From assembly GCA_937934645.1 (NCBI GenBank), contig CALGYZ010000018.1:1-8153 (forward strand): a stretch of DNA of 8,153 nucleotides, in the 5' to 3' direction. The stretch is from an uncultured Bacillaceae bacterium (GTDB taxonomy: Bacteria; Bacillota; Bacilli; Bacillales; Caldibacillaceae). The position numbers were made by a program, and so were the translations under genes. The notes beneath the pieces are model-generated. The model ran no database searches. It worked only from the letters and a program-made list of their open reading frames with translations, and was not told the DNA's origin. Below are positions 1-5,624 of this stretch, piece by piece. Position 1 is the stretch's first letter; the number at the start of each line of letters is the position of its first letter.

Positions 1-93
1 TTTGTTGCTCAGGTGCTTATAAAAAACATTAAATTATAGTGTTGCGGAAATAAGGATTATGAAAAATATAATCAGCAAGATGCTGCACTTTTT

Positions 94-435
94 ATGGGAG
101 TTTCAAGACCTACATTAACTCGTATCTGCATGTCGGCTCGTGAGAAGATTGCGATGGCGATGGTCGAAGGGAGAAAGATTATCATTGAGGGGGGGAAAGT
201 TGAACTAGATAATGAATGGATGTACTGCTCTTCTTGTGGTTGTTATTTTGTGCGTAATGAAGGTACTGAAACGATATTGGGTTGCGCGTTATGCGGATCA
301 CCAAATATAAAGCCGTTCTCGAGTGAAGAGATGACTCTACAGATAGAAGGCGGAACAAGGCATTTGTATTGTGGAAGAGGTAAATGCAGAGGGAGAAGAC
401 GACAGAGATGTGGTGGTAATGAAGATATTTTTTAA
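94..435 (+). CDS. DUF134 family DNA-binding protein, 5'-truncated (probable pseudogene)
   Basis: DUF134 proteins are small regulators with a sigma-factor-like helix-turn-helix, often found beside NifX-like and ferredoxin-ATPase genes. The HTH reads through MGVSRPTLTRI at residues 1-11, followed by SAREKIA and VEGRKIIIEGG (25-34), both typical of the family. A zinc-ribbon-like part follows (C45xxC48, C64xxC67) and an Arg/Cys-rich tail (C93, C98, C106). The first ATG falls in the middle of the HTH. Clearly homologous residues continue upstream in the same frame (DYEKYNQQDAALF, codons 55-93), but no start codon occurs there and a TAG stands at 37-39. All three forward frames meet a stop within the first 40 bases, so the roughly 50-residue N-terminus of the family is absent. 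A product started at 94 would lack half its DNA-binding motif. Family assignment is firm; functionality is doubtful. It ends 13 bp before the next gene. Confidence 0.75.
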   Translation: MGVSRPTLTRICMSAREKIAMAMVEGRKIIIEGGKVELDNEWMYCSSCGCYFVRNEGTETILGCALCGSPNIKPFSSEEMTLQIEGGTRHLYCGRGKCRGRRRQRCGGNEDIF

Positions 436-448
436 ATAATATATAATT

Positions 449-769
449 ATGAAAGTAGCTATAACTAGTACAGGTGATTCATTAGACAGTGCGATGGATC
501 CTCGCTTTGGAAGATGTGCTTTTTTTGCATTGTATGATACGGAGACTAAGAAAGTGGAGTTTATATTGAACACGGCCAAGACGGCAGAAGAAGGAGCTGG
601 TCCGGCTGCCGTGCAAATAGTAGCTCCTCACCAAGTCGTGAAGATTATATCGGGTGATTTTGGAGTTAAGATTAAGTCGCTCTTGACTGATCTTAAGATT
701 CAGATGATAGTGATGAAGCAGGAAAAAACGATTAAAGAGATTATTGATTTGCTGAATCAACAAGTATAG
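449..769 (+). CDS. NifX/NifB-like dinitrogenase iron-molybdenum cofactor family protein (ORP-like)
   Basis: This is a 106-residue single-domain protein of the Nitro_FeMo-Co fold (PF02579). Family members bind or carry metal-sulfur clusters; the best studied relatives are NifX and the orange protein of Desulfovibrio, which holds a Mo-Cu sulfide cluster. The N-terminal strand MKVAITSTGDSLDSAMDPRFGRC (residues 1-23) carries the DPRFGR signature, and EEGAGPAAVQIV (48-58) plus the GDFG loop (69-72) fit the second half of the domain. C23 is the only cysteine, so any metal site uses few protein thiols. The start at 449 gives the canonical N-terminus; no Shine-Dalgarno site is seen, only A/T-rich sequence. 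It is followed after 25 bp by a second, divergent member of the family. No nitrogenase structural gene is present, so a role in FeMo-cofactor assembly is not supported. The exact cargo is unknown. Confidence 0.85.
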   Translation: MKVAITSTGDSLDSAMDPRFGRCAFFALYDTETKKVEFILNTAKTAEEGAGPAAVQIVAPHQVVKIISGDFGVKIKSLLTDLKIQMIVMKQEKTIKEIIDLLNQQV

Positions 770-794
770 TACTGATATATAATTGAATAGAAAA

Positions 795-1139
795 ATGAAT
801 AAAAAAATTGCGATCCCCACAGAAGGGGGGAAATTATGTGCTCACTTTGGTCATTGTGAATCATTTTATATGGCAACCATTCAAGAAGGTTTAATTGTTG
901 AAGAAACAATGGTTACACCACCGGCGCATGAACCCGGATTGTATCCGGCATGGGTTGGTCAACAGGGCGTTGGAACAGTAATAGCAGGAGGTATGGGTGA
1001 AAAGGCTAAAGAACTGTTCCGTCAAGAGAATATTCAGGTTTTTGTAGGTGCAGATGCTAAAACTCCTAGGGAATTGGTTGAAGACTTTTTAAAGAATTCG
1101 CTAGTTACGGGAGAGAATAGCTGTAATCACGATCATTAA
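795..1139 (+). CDS. NifX/NifB-like iron-molybdenum cofactor family protein, second copy with CxHxxHC motif
   Basis: This second Nitro_FeMo-Co domain protein has 114 residues from the ATG at 795. A TTG four codons upstream (783) is in frame, but MNKKIAIPTEGG matches the family start better. It differs clearly from its neighbour: residues 15-21 read CAHFGHC, a likely metal-binding cluster of two Cys and two His. PPAHEPGLYPAWV (42-54), VIAGGMG (62-68) and VGADAKTPRELVEDFL (84-99) are typical of the subgroup found beside ferredoxin-containing ATPases. The C-terminus ends in SCNHDH, adding one Cys and two His. Its stop codon overlaps the next ATG by one base (TAATG), which suggests translational coupling to the ATPase. 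Family knowledge points to a cluster carrier or scaffold; the metal is not determined by sequence. Confidence 0.85.
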   Translation: MNKKIAIPTEGGKLCAHFGHCESFYMATIQEGLIVEETMVTPPAHEPGLYPAWVGQQGVGTVIAGGMGEKAKELFRQENIQVFVGADAKTPRELVEDFLKNSLVTGENSCNHDH

Positions 1140-2008
1140 TGAAGATTGCAGTTGCTAGTGGTAAGGGTGGAACAGGAAAAACGTTTGTTGCGGTTAACTT
1201 GTTTCATTCTTTAAAAAATAAAGGTAAGTGTGTAGCGTTGGCTGACTGTGATGTTGAGGTCCCTAATGCTTTGGCTTTCTTTGAAGCTGATTTGTGTAAT
1301 GAAATAGAAGTTACTGAATTCAGGCCTATTATTCATAACGATCAATGTGTCTTTTGTGGAAAATGTGTGGAATATTGTGAATATCATGCTATTTTTTATA
1401 TGCCTTCTTCTCGCTACATCAGGTTGCTCAATGATTTATGTCATGGATGTGCTGCATGCAGCGTTGCTTGTGAGTCGGGTGCAATTGAAAATTCAAGTAC
1501 TGTAGTCGGGACTGTCTCTTCTTATAAGTATCAGAATAGTGTTTGTTTAGCAGAGGGAAGAATGACAACCGGGCATCCTTCACCGGTTCCGCTCATTAAA
1601 GCAACCATGAAGAATGCATTTCAAGATCAATCTGAATATGAACTTTATGATTCGCCTCCCGGTACATCTTGTCCTTTTATTCAAACGGTTGCAAAATCTG
1701 ATTTTGTTATTTTGGTAACAGAACCAACTCCTTTTGGACTGAGCGATTTGAAACAAGCTATTGATACTCTTCTGACAATGGGTAAAGCCTTTGGAGTTGT
1801 TATTAATCGAGCTGGTTTGGGCGATAGGGAGGTTTATGATTATTTAGAAAGGAATGGTTATACTTTGTTGGCTGAGATTCCTTTTGAGGAAGAGATAGCC
1901 CGTTTGTATTCCGAAGGAAAAGTTGTATCTGAACATCACGAAGGTGCTAATAGAGTATTTCACAGTCTTGCCGATAAATTGATAGCATATGGAAATAGCA
2001 GTAATTAG
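1139..2008 (+). CDS. MinD/ParA-superfamily P-loop ATPase with inserted two-cluster ferredoxin domain (first of pair)
   Basis: This cytoplasmic ATPase of 289 residues belongs to the 'MinD superfamily with inserted ferredoxin' group (COG1149). It has the deviant Walker A GKGGTGKT at 8-15, a switch I region ADCDVEVPN (36-43) and a switch II region YDSPPGTSCP (170-179). The insert holds two [4Fe-4S] motifs: C70xxC73xxC76xxxC80 and C101xxC104xxC107xxxC111. VTEPTPFGLSDLKQAI (193-208) and NRAGLG (223-228) fit the nucleotide-binding fold. Unlike its partner it has no LAPGEENSGK motif; the equivalent region reads GRMTTGHPSPVPLIKA (140-155). Switch II has Ser where the partner has Gly. The start overlaps the upstream stop by one base, and the last 20 bases overlap the next gene. 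Related pairs occur in ORP complexes of sulfate reducers and in many clostridia and archaea, probably coupling ATP hydrolysis to cluster transfer or electron flow. Confidence 0.9.
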   Translation: MKIAVASGKGGTGKTFVAVNLFHSLKNKGKCVALADCDVEVPNALAFFEADLCNEIEVTEFRPIIHNDQCVFCGKCVEYCEYHAIFYMPSSRYIRLLNDLCHGCAACSVACESGAIENSSTVVGTVSSYKYQNSVCLAEGRMTTGHPSPVPLIKATMKNAFQDQSEYELYDSPPGTSCPFIQTVAKSDFVILVTEPTPFGLSDLKQAIDTLLTMGKAFGVVINRAGLGDREVYDYLERNGYTLLAEIPFEEEIARLYSEGKVVSEHHEGANRVFHSLADKLIAYGNSSN

Positions 2009-2849
2009 TGGAAAAGGAGGGACCGGAAAGTCAAGTATAAGTGCAGCATTTATGTCATTGGTGTCAAATGTGATGGCGGTGGATTGTGATGTTGATGCCT
2101 CAAACTTGTATTTACTGTTTCATCCTTTTCATGATAAGGAACTTGTGTTTGTTTCCGGTAAGCATGCAAAAGTCGATAATGAAGCCTGCATTGGCTGTGG
2201 GCGATGTGAAGAGTTATGTCGTTTTGATGCTATAGAAATGACACAGGGTAAAGCCGTTATTGATGAAATTAGTTGTGATGGTTGTGCGTTATGTTACCGG
2301 ATTTGCCCCGTAGACGCGATAACTATGATTCCTGTTGATAAAAGCCGAATGTATATAGGTACTTTTCGTCATGGAAATATGGTATACGGTCGTTTGGCTC
2401 CCGGCGAGGAAAATTCCGGTAAAATGGTGAATCAAATTCGGGAGATCAGTAAGAATATAGCGAAGGAGAAACTTTGTCCCGTAACAATACTAGATGGACC
2501 TCCAGGAATTGGTTGCCCTGTTCTGTCAACAATAACAGGAGTTGATAAGGTTGTTATTGTAACCGAACCCACTTTGTCGGGATTCTCAGACTTAAAGCGC
2601 GCGGTAGAGTTAGTTCGGCAGTATTCACTTCCTACGTATGTGATTATTAATAAGTGTACTCTGAATCAAACAGTTGCACGACAAGTGGAAGATTGGTGTG
2701 CACAAATAAATGTACCGGTAGTTGCACTATTGCCTTTTTCCCCTGAAATGGTTGAGGCTTTGGTTGAGGGAAAAACAATTGTGGAGTATCGTCCTCAGTC
2801 TGATATGACAAACTTGCTTAAGAAGGCTCTTTCGGAGATACTTTTTTAA
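1989..2849 (+). CDS. MinD/ParA-superfamily P-loop ATPase with inserted two-cluster ferredoxin domain (second of pair)
   Basis: This is the 286-residue partner of the preceding ATPase. It has Walker A GKGGTGKS at 8-15, switch I VDCDVDASNLYLL (31-43) and switch II ILDGPPGIGCP (167-177). The ferredoxin insert carries C67xxC70xxC73xxxC77 and C96xxC99xxC102xxxC106. The second motif ends in CP, as in typical bacterial 2[4Fe-4S] ferredoxins. The family hallmark LAPGEENSGKMV lies at 136-147 and VTEPTLSGFSDLKRA at 191-205. The start codon lies 20 bases inside the upstream gene, in another frame, which implies co-translation and possibly a fixed heteromer of the two ATPases. The two proteins share the same domain order and many motifs, so they look like an old tandem duplication. 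The substrate is unknown; metal-sulfur cluster handling with the NifX-like neighbours is inferred from gene order. Confidence 0.9.
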   Translation: MEIAVISGKGGTGKSSISAAFMSLVSNVMAVDCDVDASNLYLLFHPFHDKELVFVSGKHAKVDNEACIGCGRCEELCRFDAIEMTQGKAVIDEISCDGCALCYRICPVDAITMIPVDKSRMYIGTFRHGNMVYGRLAPGEENSGKMVNQIREISKNIAKEKLCPVTILDGPPGIGCPVLSTITGVDKVVIVTEPTLSGFSDLKRAVELVRQYSLPTYVIINKCTLNQTVARQVEDWCAQINVPVVALLPFSPEMVEALVEGKTIVEYRPQSDMTNLLKKALSEILF

Positions 2850-2856
2850 AATATAA

Positions 2857-2890
2857 TTTGTGTTTTAGTGTTTTTTGCTTGTTTCTTTTG
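2857..2890 (+). promoter_or_regulatory. possible Bacteroidetes-type promoter
   Basis: A TTTG at 2857-2860 and a TTCTTTTG at 2883-2890 resemble the Bacteroides -33 (TTTG) and -7 (TAnnTTTG) elements. The second differs from consensus at one fixed position, and the 22-base gap is on the long side. It lies in the only sizeable intergenic stretch between the ATPase block and the thioesterase/sufB block. Transcription would start just upstream of the inverted repeats at 2899-2943. T-rich DNA gives such matches by chance, so this is weak. Confidence 0.25.
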
Positions 2891-2898
2891 AATATCCG

Positions 2899-2943
2899 CC
2901 AGACTGAAAAATGATTTTTTTCGTCTGGAGGATTTATCTCCAG
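2899..2943 (+). promoter_or_regulatory. two overlapping inverted repeats in the intergenic leader
   Basis: CCAGAC at 2899-2904 pairs with GTCTGG at 2923-2928. Inside this arm, after one mismatch and one G-T wobble, five A-T pairs (2907-2911 with 2916-2920) close on a four-base loop. A second perfect repeat, CTGGAG (2925-2930) with CTCCAG (2938-2943) around a seven-base loop, shares CTGG with the first, so only one hairpin can form at a time. The second ends 15 bases before the thioesterase ATG. There is no T-run after either stem, so neither is a textbook rho-independent terminator. A leader switch or an operator is possible; the function is unknown. Confidence 0.4.
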
Positions 2944-2958
2944 TATTGATTAATATTT

Positions 2959-3704
2959 ATGAATGAGAATATAAAAATAGGTAGCTATCCTTTTATTGTA
3001 GAGGATTTTCACGCGGATTATACGGGCAAGCTGTCTTTTAGTGTGTTAGGTAATCACCTTCTGAACTGCTCTAATTTGCATGCCCGACAGTTTGGATTCG
3101 GCATGGGCACTACAATCAGGAGGCATATACATGGGTTATTTCAAGATTAGTGATTCAATTAGAGGAGCCCCTTTATAAAAACGAGCCTTTTACTTTGCAC
3201 ACATGGGTTAGTAAGGTTTACCATTATTTTATTAATAGGGAGTATACTTTGATTAATAGCGATAACCGATTGGTTGGAAAAGCCCATGCCGTTTGGGCTT
3301 TAATTCATGAAGCCGATCGTACTCCGGTTAATCTGAATCGTTTTTTTGATCGAATTATTACTGATTCTGTTTGCGATGAAATCCATGCGCTTTCTACATC
3401 GAAAGAACGTTTTAAATTAAAAGAAACGATTCCTTGTTTTGAACATAAAGTGACCTATGGCGACTTAGACATCAATGGTCATGTTAATAGCATAAAGTAT
3501 ATAGAATGTATACTTAACTCTTTTTCTTTGGATGTTTATAATCACGGCGGATTATATAAGCTGGAAATTGCTTACGTTGAGGAAACTTCTTATGGAGATC
3601 GTCTTCTCTTATATAAGGAAGACATGGGCTGTAATTCTTTTTATGTTGAAATAAGGAAAGATACAGATGAAATAGTTTGCCGGTGCAAGCTATTCTTTAA
3701 ATGA
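2959..3704 (+). pseudogene. acyl-ACP thioesterase, interrupted by a -1 frameshift
   Basis: Acyl-ACP thioesterases (PF01643, double hot-dog fold) release fatty acids from acyl carrier protein. The N-terminal part reads on from the ATG at 2959 with VEDFHADYTGKLSFSVLGNH, as in Bacteroides homologs, but after T52 the frame runs into a stop at 3148-3150. Shifting back one base at 3114 restores family sequence (NQEAYTWVISRLVIQLEEP) and continues to the stop at 3704. Joined, the protein is 248 residues, the usual length. The second hot-dog half carries the conserved D-x-N-x-H (DINGHVNS, about residues 171-178) expected at the active site. A separate product from the GTG at 3150 would lack the first 64 residues. 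No slippery heptamer is visible at the shift, so a real one-base deletion or a sequencing error is more likely than programmed frameshifting. It lies 19 bp before sufB. Confidence 0.8.
3112..3117 (+). other. frameshift point in the thioesterase gene
   Basis: The upstream frame reads ACA at 3112-3114 and the downstream frame reads AAT at 3114-3116, sharing one A. Adding one A in the short AA run at 3114-3115 would rejoin the two halves without loss of conserved residues. The run is only two bases long, which is short for homopolymer sequencing error, so a true mutation deserves consideration. Confidence 0.7.
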
Positions 3705-3723
3705 TTCTGTTTTATAGTTTATC

Positions 3724-5160
3724 ATGTTTGATAATTTATTTAAGAAAAATAGATCTCAGGAATATAAATACGGATTTCAAACGGATGTAGACACTTCTGT
3801 TTTAAAGGAGGGTTTGAGCGAAGAAACCCTATATTATATTTCTTCACGCAAGCAGGAGCCTTCGTGGATGCTTGAATTTAGACTGGAAGCATATCGATAT
3901 TGGAAAACGTTGTCAATGCCTCAATGGGGAAATTTGCACATTCCTGATATTGATTTTCAGTCAATAAGCTATTATGCAGAACCTTGCCCTTCATCCGCTA
4001 ATGATAACCAGAGTGCTTTTGATGCTCAACTGATTGATACATTTGATAAATTGGGTGTACCGCTTTCTGCCGGCCAATCTACCGGAGTGGCAGTGGAAGC
4101 AATTATGGATTCTGTATCAGTGAAAACCACTTTTAGTGAAGTCTTAAAAAGTAAAGGAATTCTTTTTTGCTCCATTAGCGAAGCGGTGAAGCTTTATCCT
4201 GAGCTGGTGAGGCAATACCTTGGAAGTGTGATTTCTTATAAAGATAATTTTTTTGCTGCGCTTAATACTGCCGTTTTTACTGAAGGATCTTTTGTTTTTA
4301 TTCCTCGTGGAGTGAGGTGTCCGATGGAGCTTTCTGCTTATTTCCGTATCAACAGCGGTGAAACCGGACAGTTCTCAAGGACCTTGATTATAGCAGAAGA
4401 TGATAGTTATCTTTCTTATTTGGAAGGATGTACTGCACCCGTACGAACCAAGTGCCAACTGAATGCCGCTGTAGTTGAAGTTGTGGTGATGAATCGTGCA
4501 GAGGTAAAATTCAGTACCATTCAGAATTGGTATCCCGGTGATAAAAATGGAATAGGCGGGATATATAATCTGGTGACTAAAAGAGGTCTTTGCTTGGGTG
4601 AGCATAGTCGTTTGTCATGGACTCAGGTGGAAACTGGCTCTGCTATTACTTCGAAATACCCTTCTTGCTTGCTAATGGGCGATTATTCTTCGGCTGAGTT
4701 TTATTCAGTAGCAGTGACGAATAATCATCAGCAGGCTGATACCGGAGCTAAAATGTTGCACTATGGTAAACATACTAGTAGCCGTGTAGTCAGTAAAGGT
4801 ATCTCATCAGGTGAGAGTCAGAATACATATCGCGGCTTAATTTATGTTGACCCAAAGGCCGATTACTCGCGTAACTATAGTCAGTGTGACAGCTTGCTAA
4901 TTGGTTCTTCTTGTGGAGCACATACTTTTCCTTGTATTGAGAATAGAAATGACTCTTCAACCGTTGAACATGAAGCTACTACTTCAAAAATCAGTGAGGA
5001 GCAGATTTTTTATTGTAATCAACGAGGCATACCTACAGAGACGGCTGTTGGACTTATTGTGAACGGGTATGTGCGTGACGTAATAGAAAAACTACCTCTG
5101 GAATATGCGGTTGAGGCTCAGAAGCTTTTGGAATTATCTTTAGACAGTAGTGTTGGATGA
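3724..5160 (+). CDS. sufB: Fe-S cluster assembly scaffold protein SufB (orphan copy)
   Basis: SufB is the scaffold subunit of the SufBC2D complex that builds Fe-S clusters in the cytoplasm from persulfide sulfur. The 478 residues match the family length and span the whole domain. EFRLEAYRYW (51-60) and MPQWG at the N-terminus, FIPRGVRCPMELSAYFRIN (192-210), SYLEGCTAPVR (231-241) and the C-terminal EYAVEAQKLLELSL (460-473) are all family landmarks. C388 (SQCDSLLIG) and E417 (EHEATTSK) correspond to E. coli SufB C405 and E434, residues implicated in cluster assembly, so the copy looks catalytically intact. The oddity is context: sufC, sufD, sufS and sufU, usual neighbours in Bacteroidales, are absent. 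The flanks are a broken thioesterase and a ferredoxin plus Mrp. It may share SufC/SufD encoded elsewhere or serve a specialised assembly route. The start at 3724 gives a short basic leader (FKKNR) before the conserved YGFQTDV. Confidence 0.93.
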   Translation: MFDNLFKKNRSQEYKYGFQTDVDTSVLKEGLSEETLYYISSRKQEPSWMLEFRLEAYRYWKTLSMPQWGNLHIPDIDFQSISYYAEPCPSSANDNQSAFDAQLIDTFDKLGVPLSAGQSTGVAVEAIMDSVSVKTTFSEVLKSKGILFCSISEAVKLYPELVRQYLGSVISYKDNFFAALNTAVFTEGSFVFIPRGVRCPMELSAYFRINSGETGQFSRTLIIAEDDSYLSYLEGCTAPVRTKCQLNAAVVEVVVMNRAEVKFSTIQNWYPGDKNGIGGIYNLVTKRGLCLGEHSRLSWTQVETGSAITSKYPSCLLMGDYSSAEFYSVAVTNNHQQADTGAKMLHYGKHTSSRVVSKGISSGESQNTYRGLIYVDPKADYSRNYSQCDSLLIGSSCGAHTFPCIENRNDSSTVEHEATTSKISEEQIFYCNQRGIPTETAVGLIVNGYVRDVIEKLPLEYAVEAQKLLELSLDSSVG

Positions 5161-5184
5161 AAAAACAATAAATTTTTAAATAGG

Positions 5185-5604
5185 ATGTTTGGAAGAAGAT
5201 TACGTATGTTTAGAAATTTGGGTGCCGGTCGTGGCCGTAACCAAATGAATCATGTTCAATCATGTGTTTGTCCGGTATGTGGTTATAGTGTTCAACATGA
5301 AAGAGGAGTTCCTTGTCGTTCGCTATTATGCCCAAAATGCAATGTGCCTTTAGTGCCTGATGATTTAGTGGAAGCTACCATTTTAGGTTTGGGTTATAGC
5401 AAAGATTCTCCTGTTTTACCGCGTAGAGGGGTGTCGGCTTTTCCGGTTGTGAACAAAGATTTGTGCACGGGTTGTGGTACTTGTGTAGATATTTGTCCCA
5501 AAGGTGCTATTGATATAATTGATGGAGTTGCAGTTATTGATAACAGTAAGTGCAAGAAATGCAGACTATGTATTCAGGCTTGTCCCATGGATGCAATTTC
5601 ATAA
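5185..5604 (+). CDS. 2[4Fe-4S] ferredoxin with N-terminal zinc-ribbon-like domain
   Basis: This 139-residue cytoplasmic electron carrier is in two parts. The N-terminal part is basic (RRLR, GRGR) and carries CVCPVC at 27-32, C44, and C49xxC52 with HERGVPC between them. This Cys arrangement fits a zinc ribbon or a small rubredoxin-like site. The C-terminal part is a bacterial-type ferredoxin with C94xxC97xxC100xxxC104-P and C123xxC126xxC129xxxC133-P, each followed by a small-residue/Ala-Ile turn (KGAIDI, MDAIS) as usual. The same two-part layout occurs in anaerobes next to Mrp and NifX-type genes. It sits 24 bp after sufB and 20 bp before mrp, so it is probably co-transcribed and may supply electrons for cluster assembly. 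The ATG at 5206 is an alternative start that would drop the first seven basic residues; 5185 is kept because it is the first ATG after the sufB stop. Confidence 0.85.
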   Translation: MFGRRLRMFRNLGAGRGRNQMNHVQSCVCPVCGYSVQHERGVPCRSLLCPKCNVPLVPDDLVEATILGLGYSKDSPVLPRRGVSAFPVVNKDLCTGCGTCVDICPKGAIDIIDGVAVIDNSKCKKCRLCIQACPMDAIS

Positions 5605-5624
5605 CTAGGTAATTTATATTATAT

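Noticed and set aside
337..579. 80-codon open frame on the minus strand
   Set aside because: It lies across the DUF134 remnant and the first NifX-like gene, has low-complexity Ser/Thr-rich and hydrophobic composition and no recognisable motif; it is a shadow of real + strand genes.
482..820. 112-codon open frame on the minus strand
   Set aside because: It is antisense to the first NifX-like gene; the translation is Leu/Phe/Ile-rich without family features.
449..1139. nitrogen fixation genes
   Set aside because: The NifX-like fold is shared by many non-nitrogenase proteins, and no nifHDK or other specific nitrogenase gene is in the window.
2899..2930. rho-independent terminator after the ATPase pair
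   Set aside because: The stem's G/C part is only six pairs, the T-run is inside the stem instead of after it, and the downstream bases are GAGG; a classical terminator is not supported.
3105..3155. programmed -1 ribosomal frameshifting in the thioesterase
   Set aside because: No X-XXY-YYZ slippery heptamer or adjacent strong stem is visible at the shift point; a deletion or read error explains it more simply.
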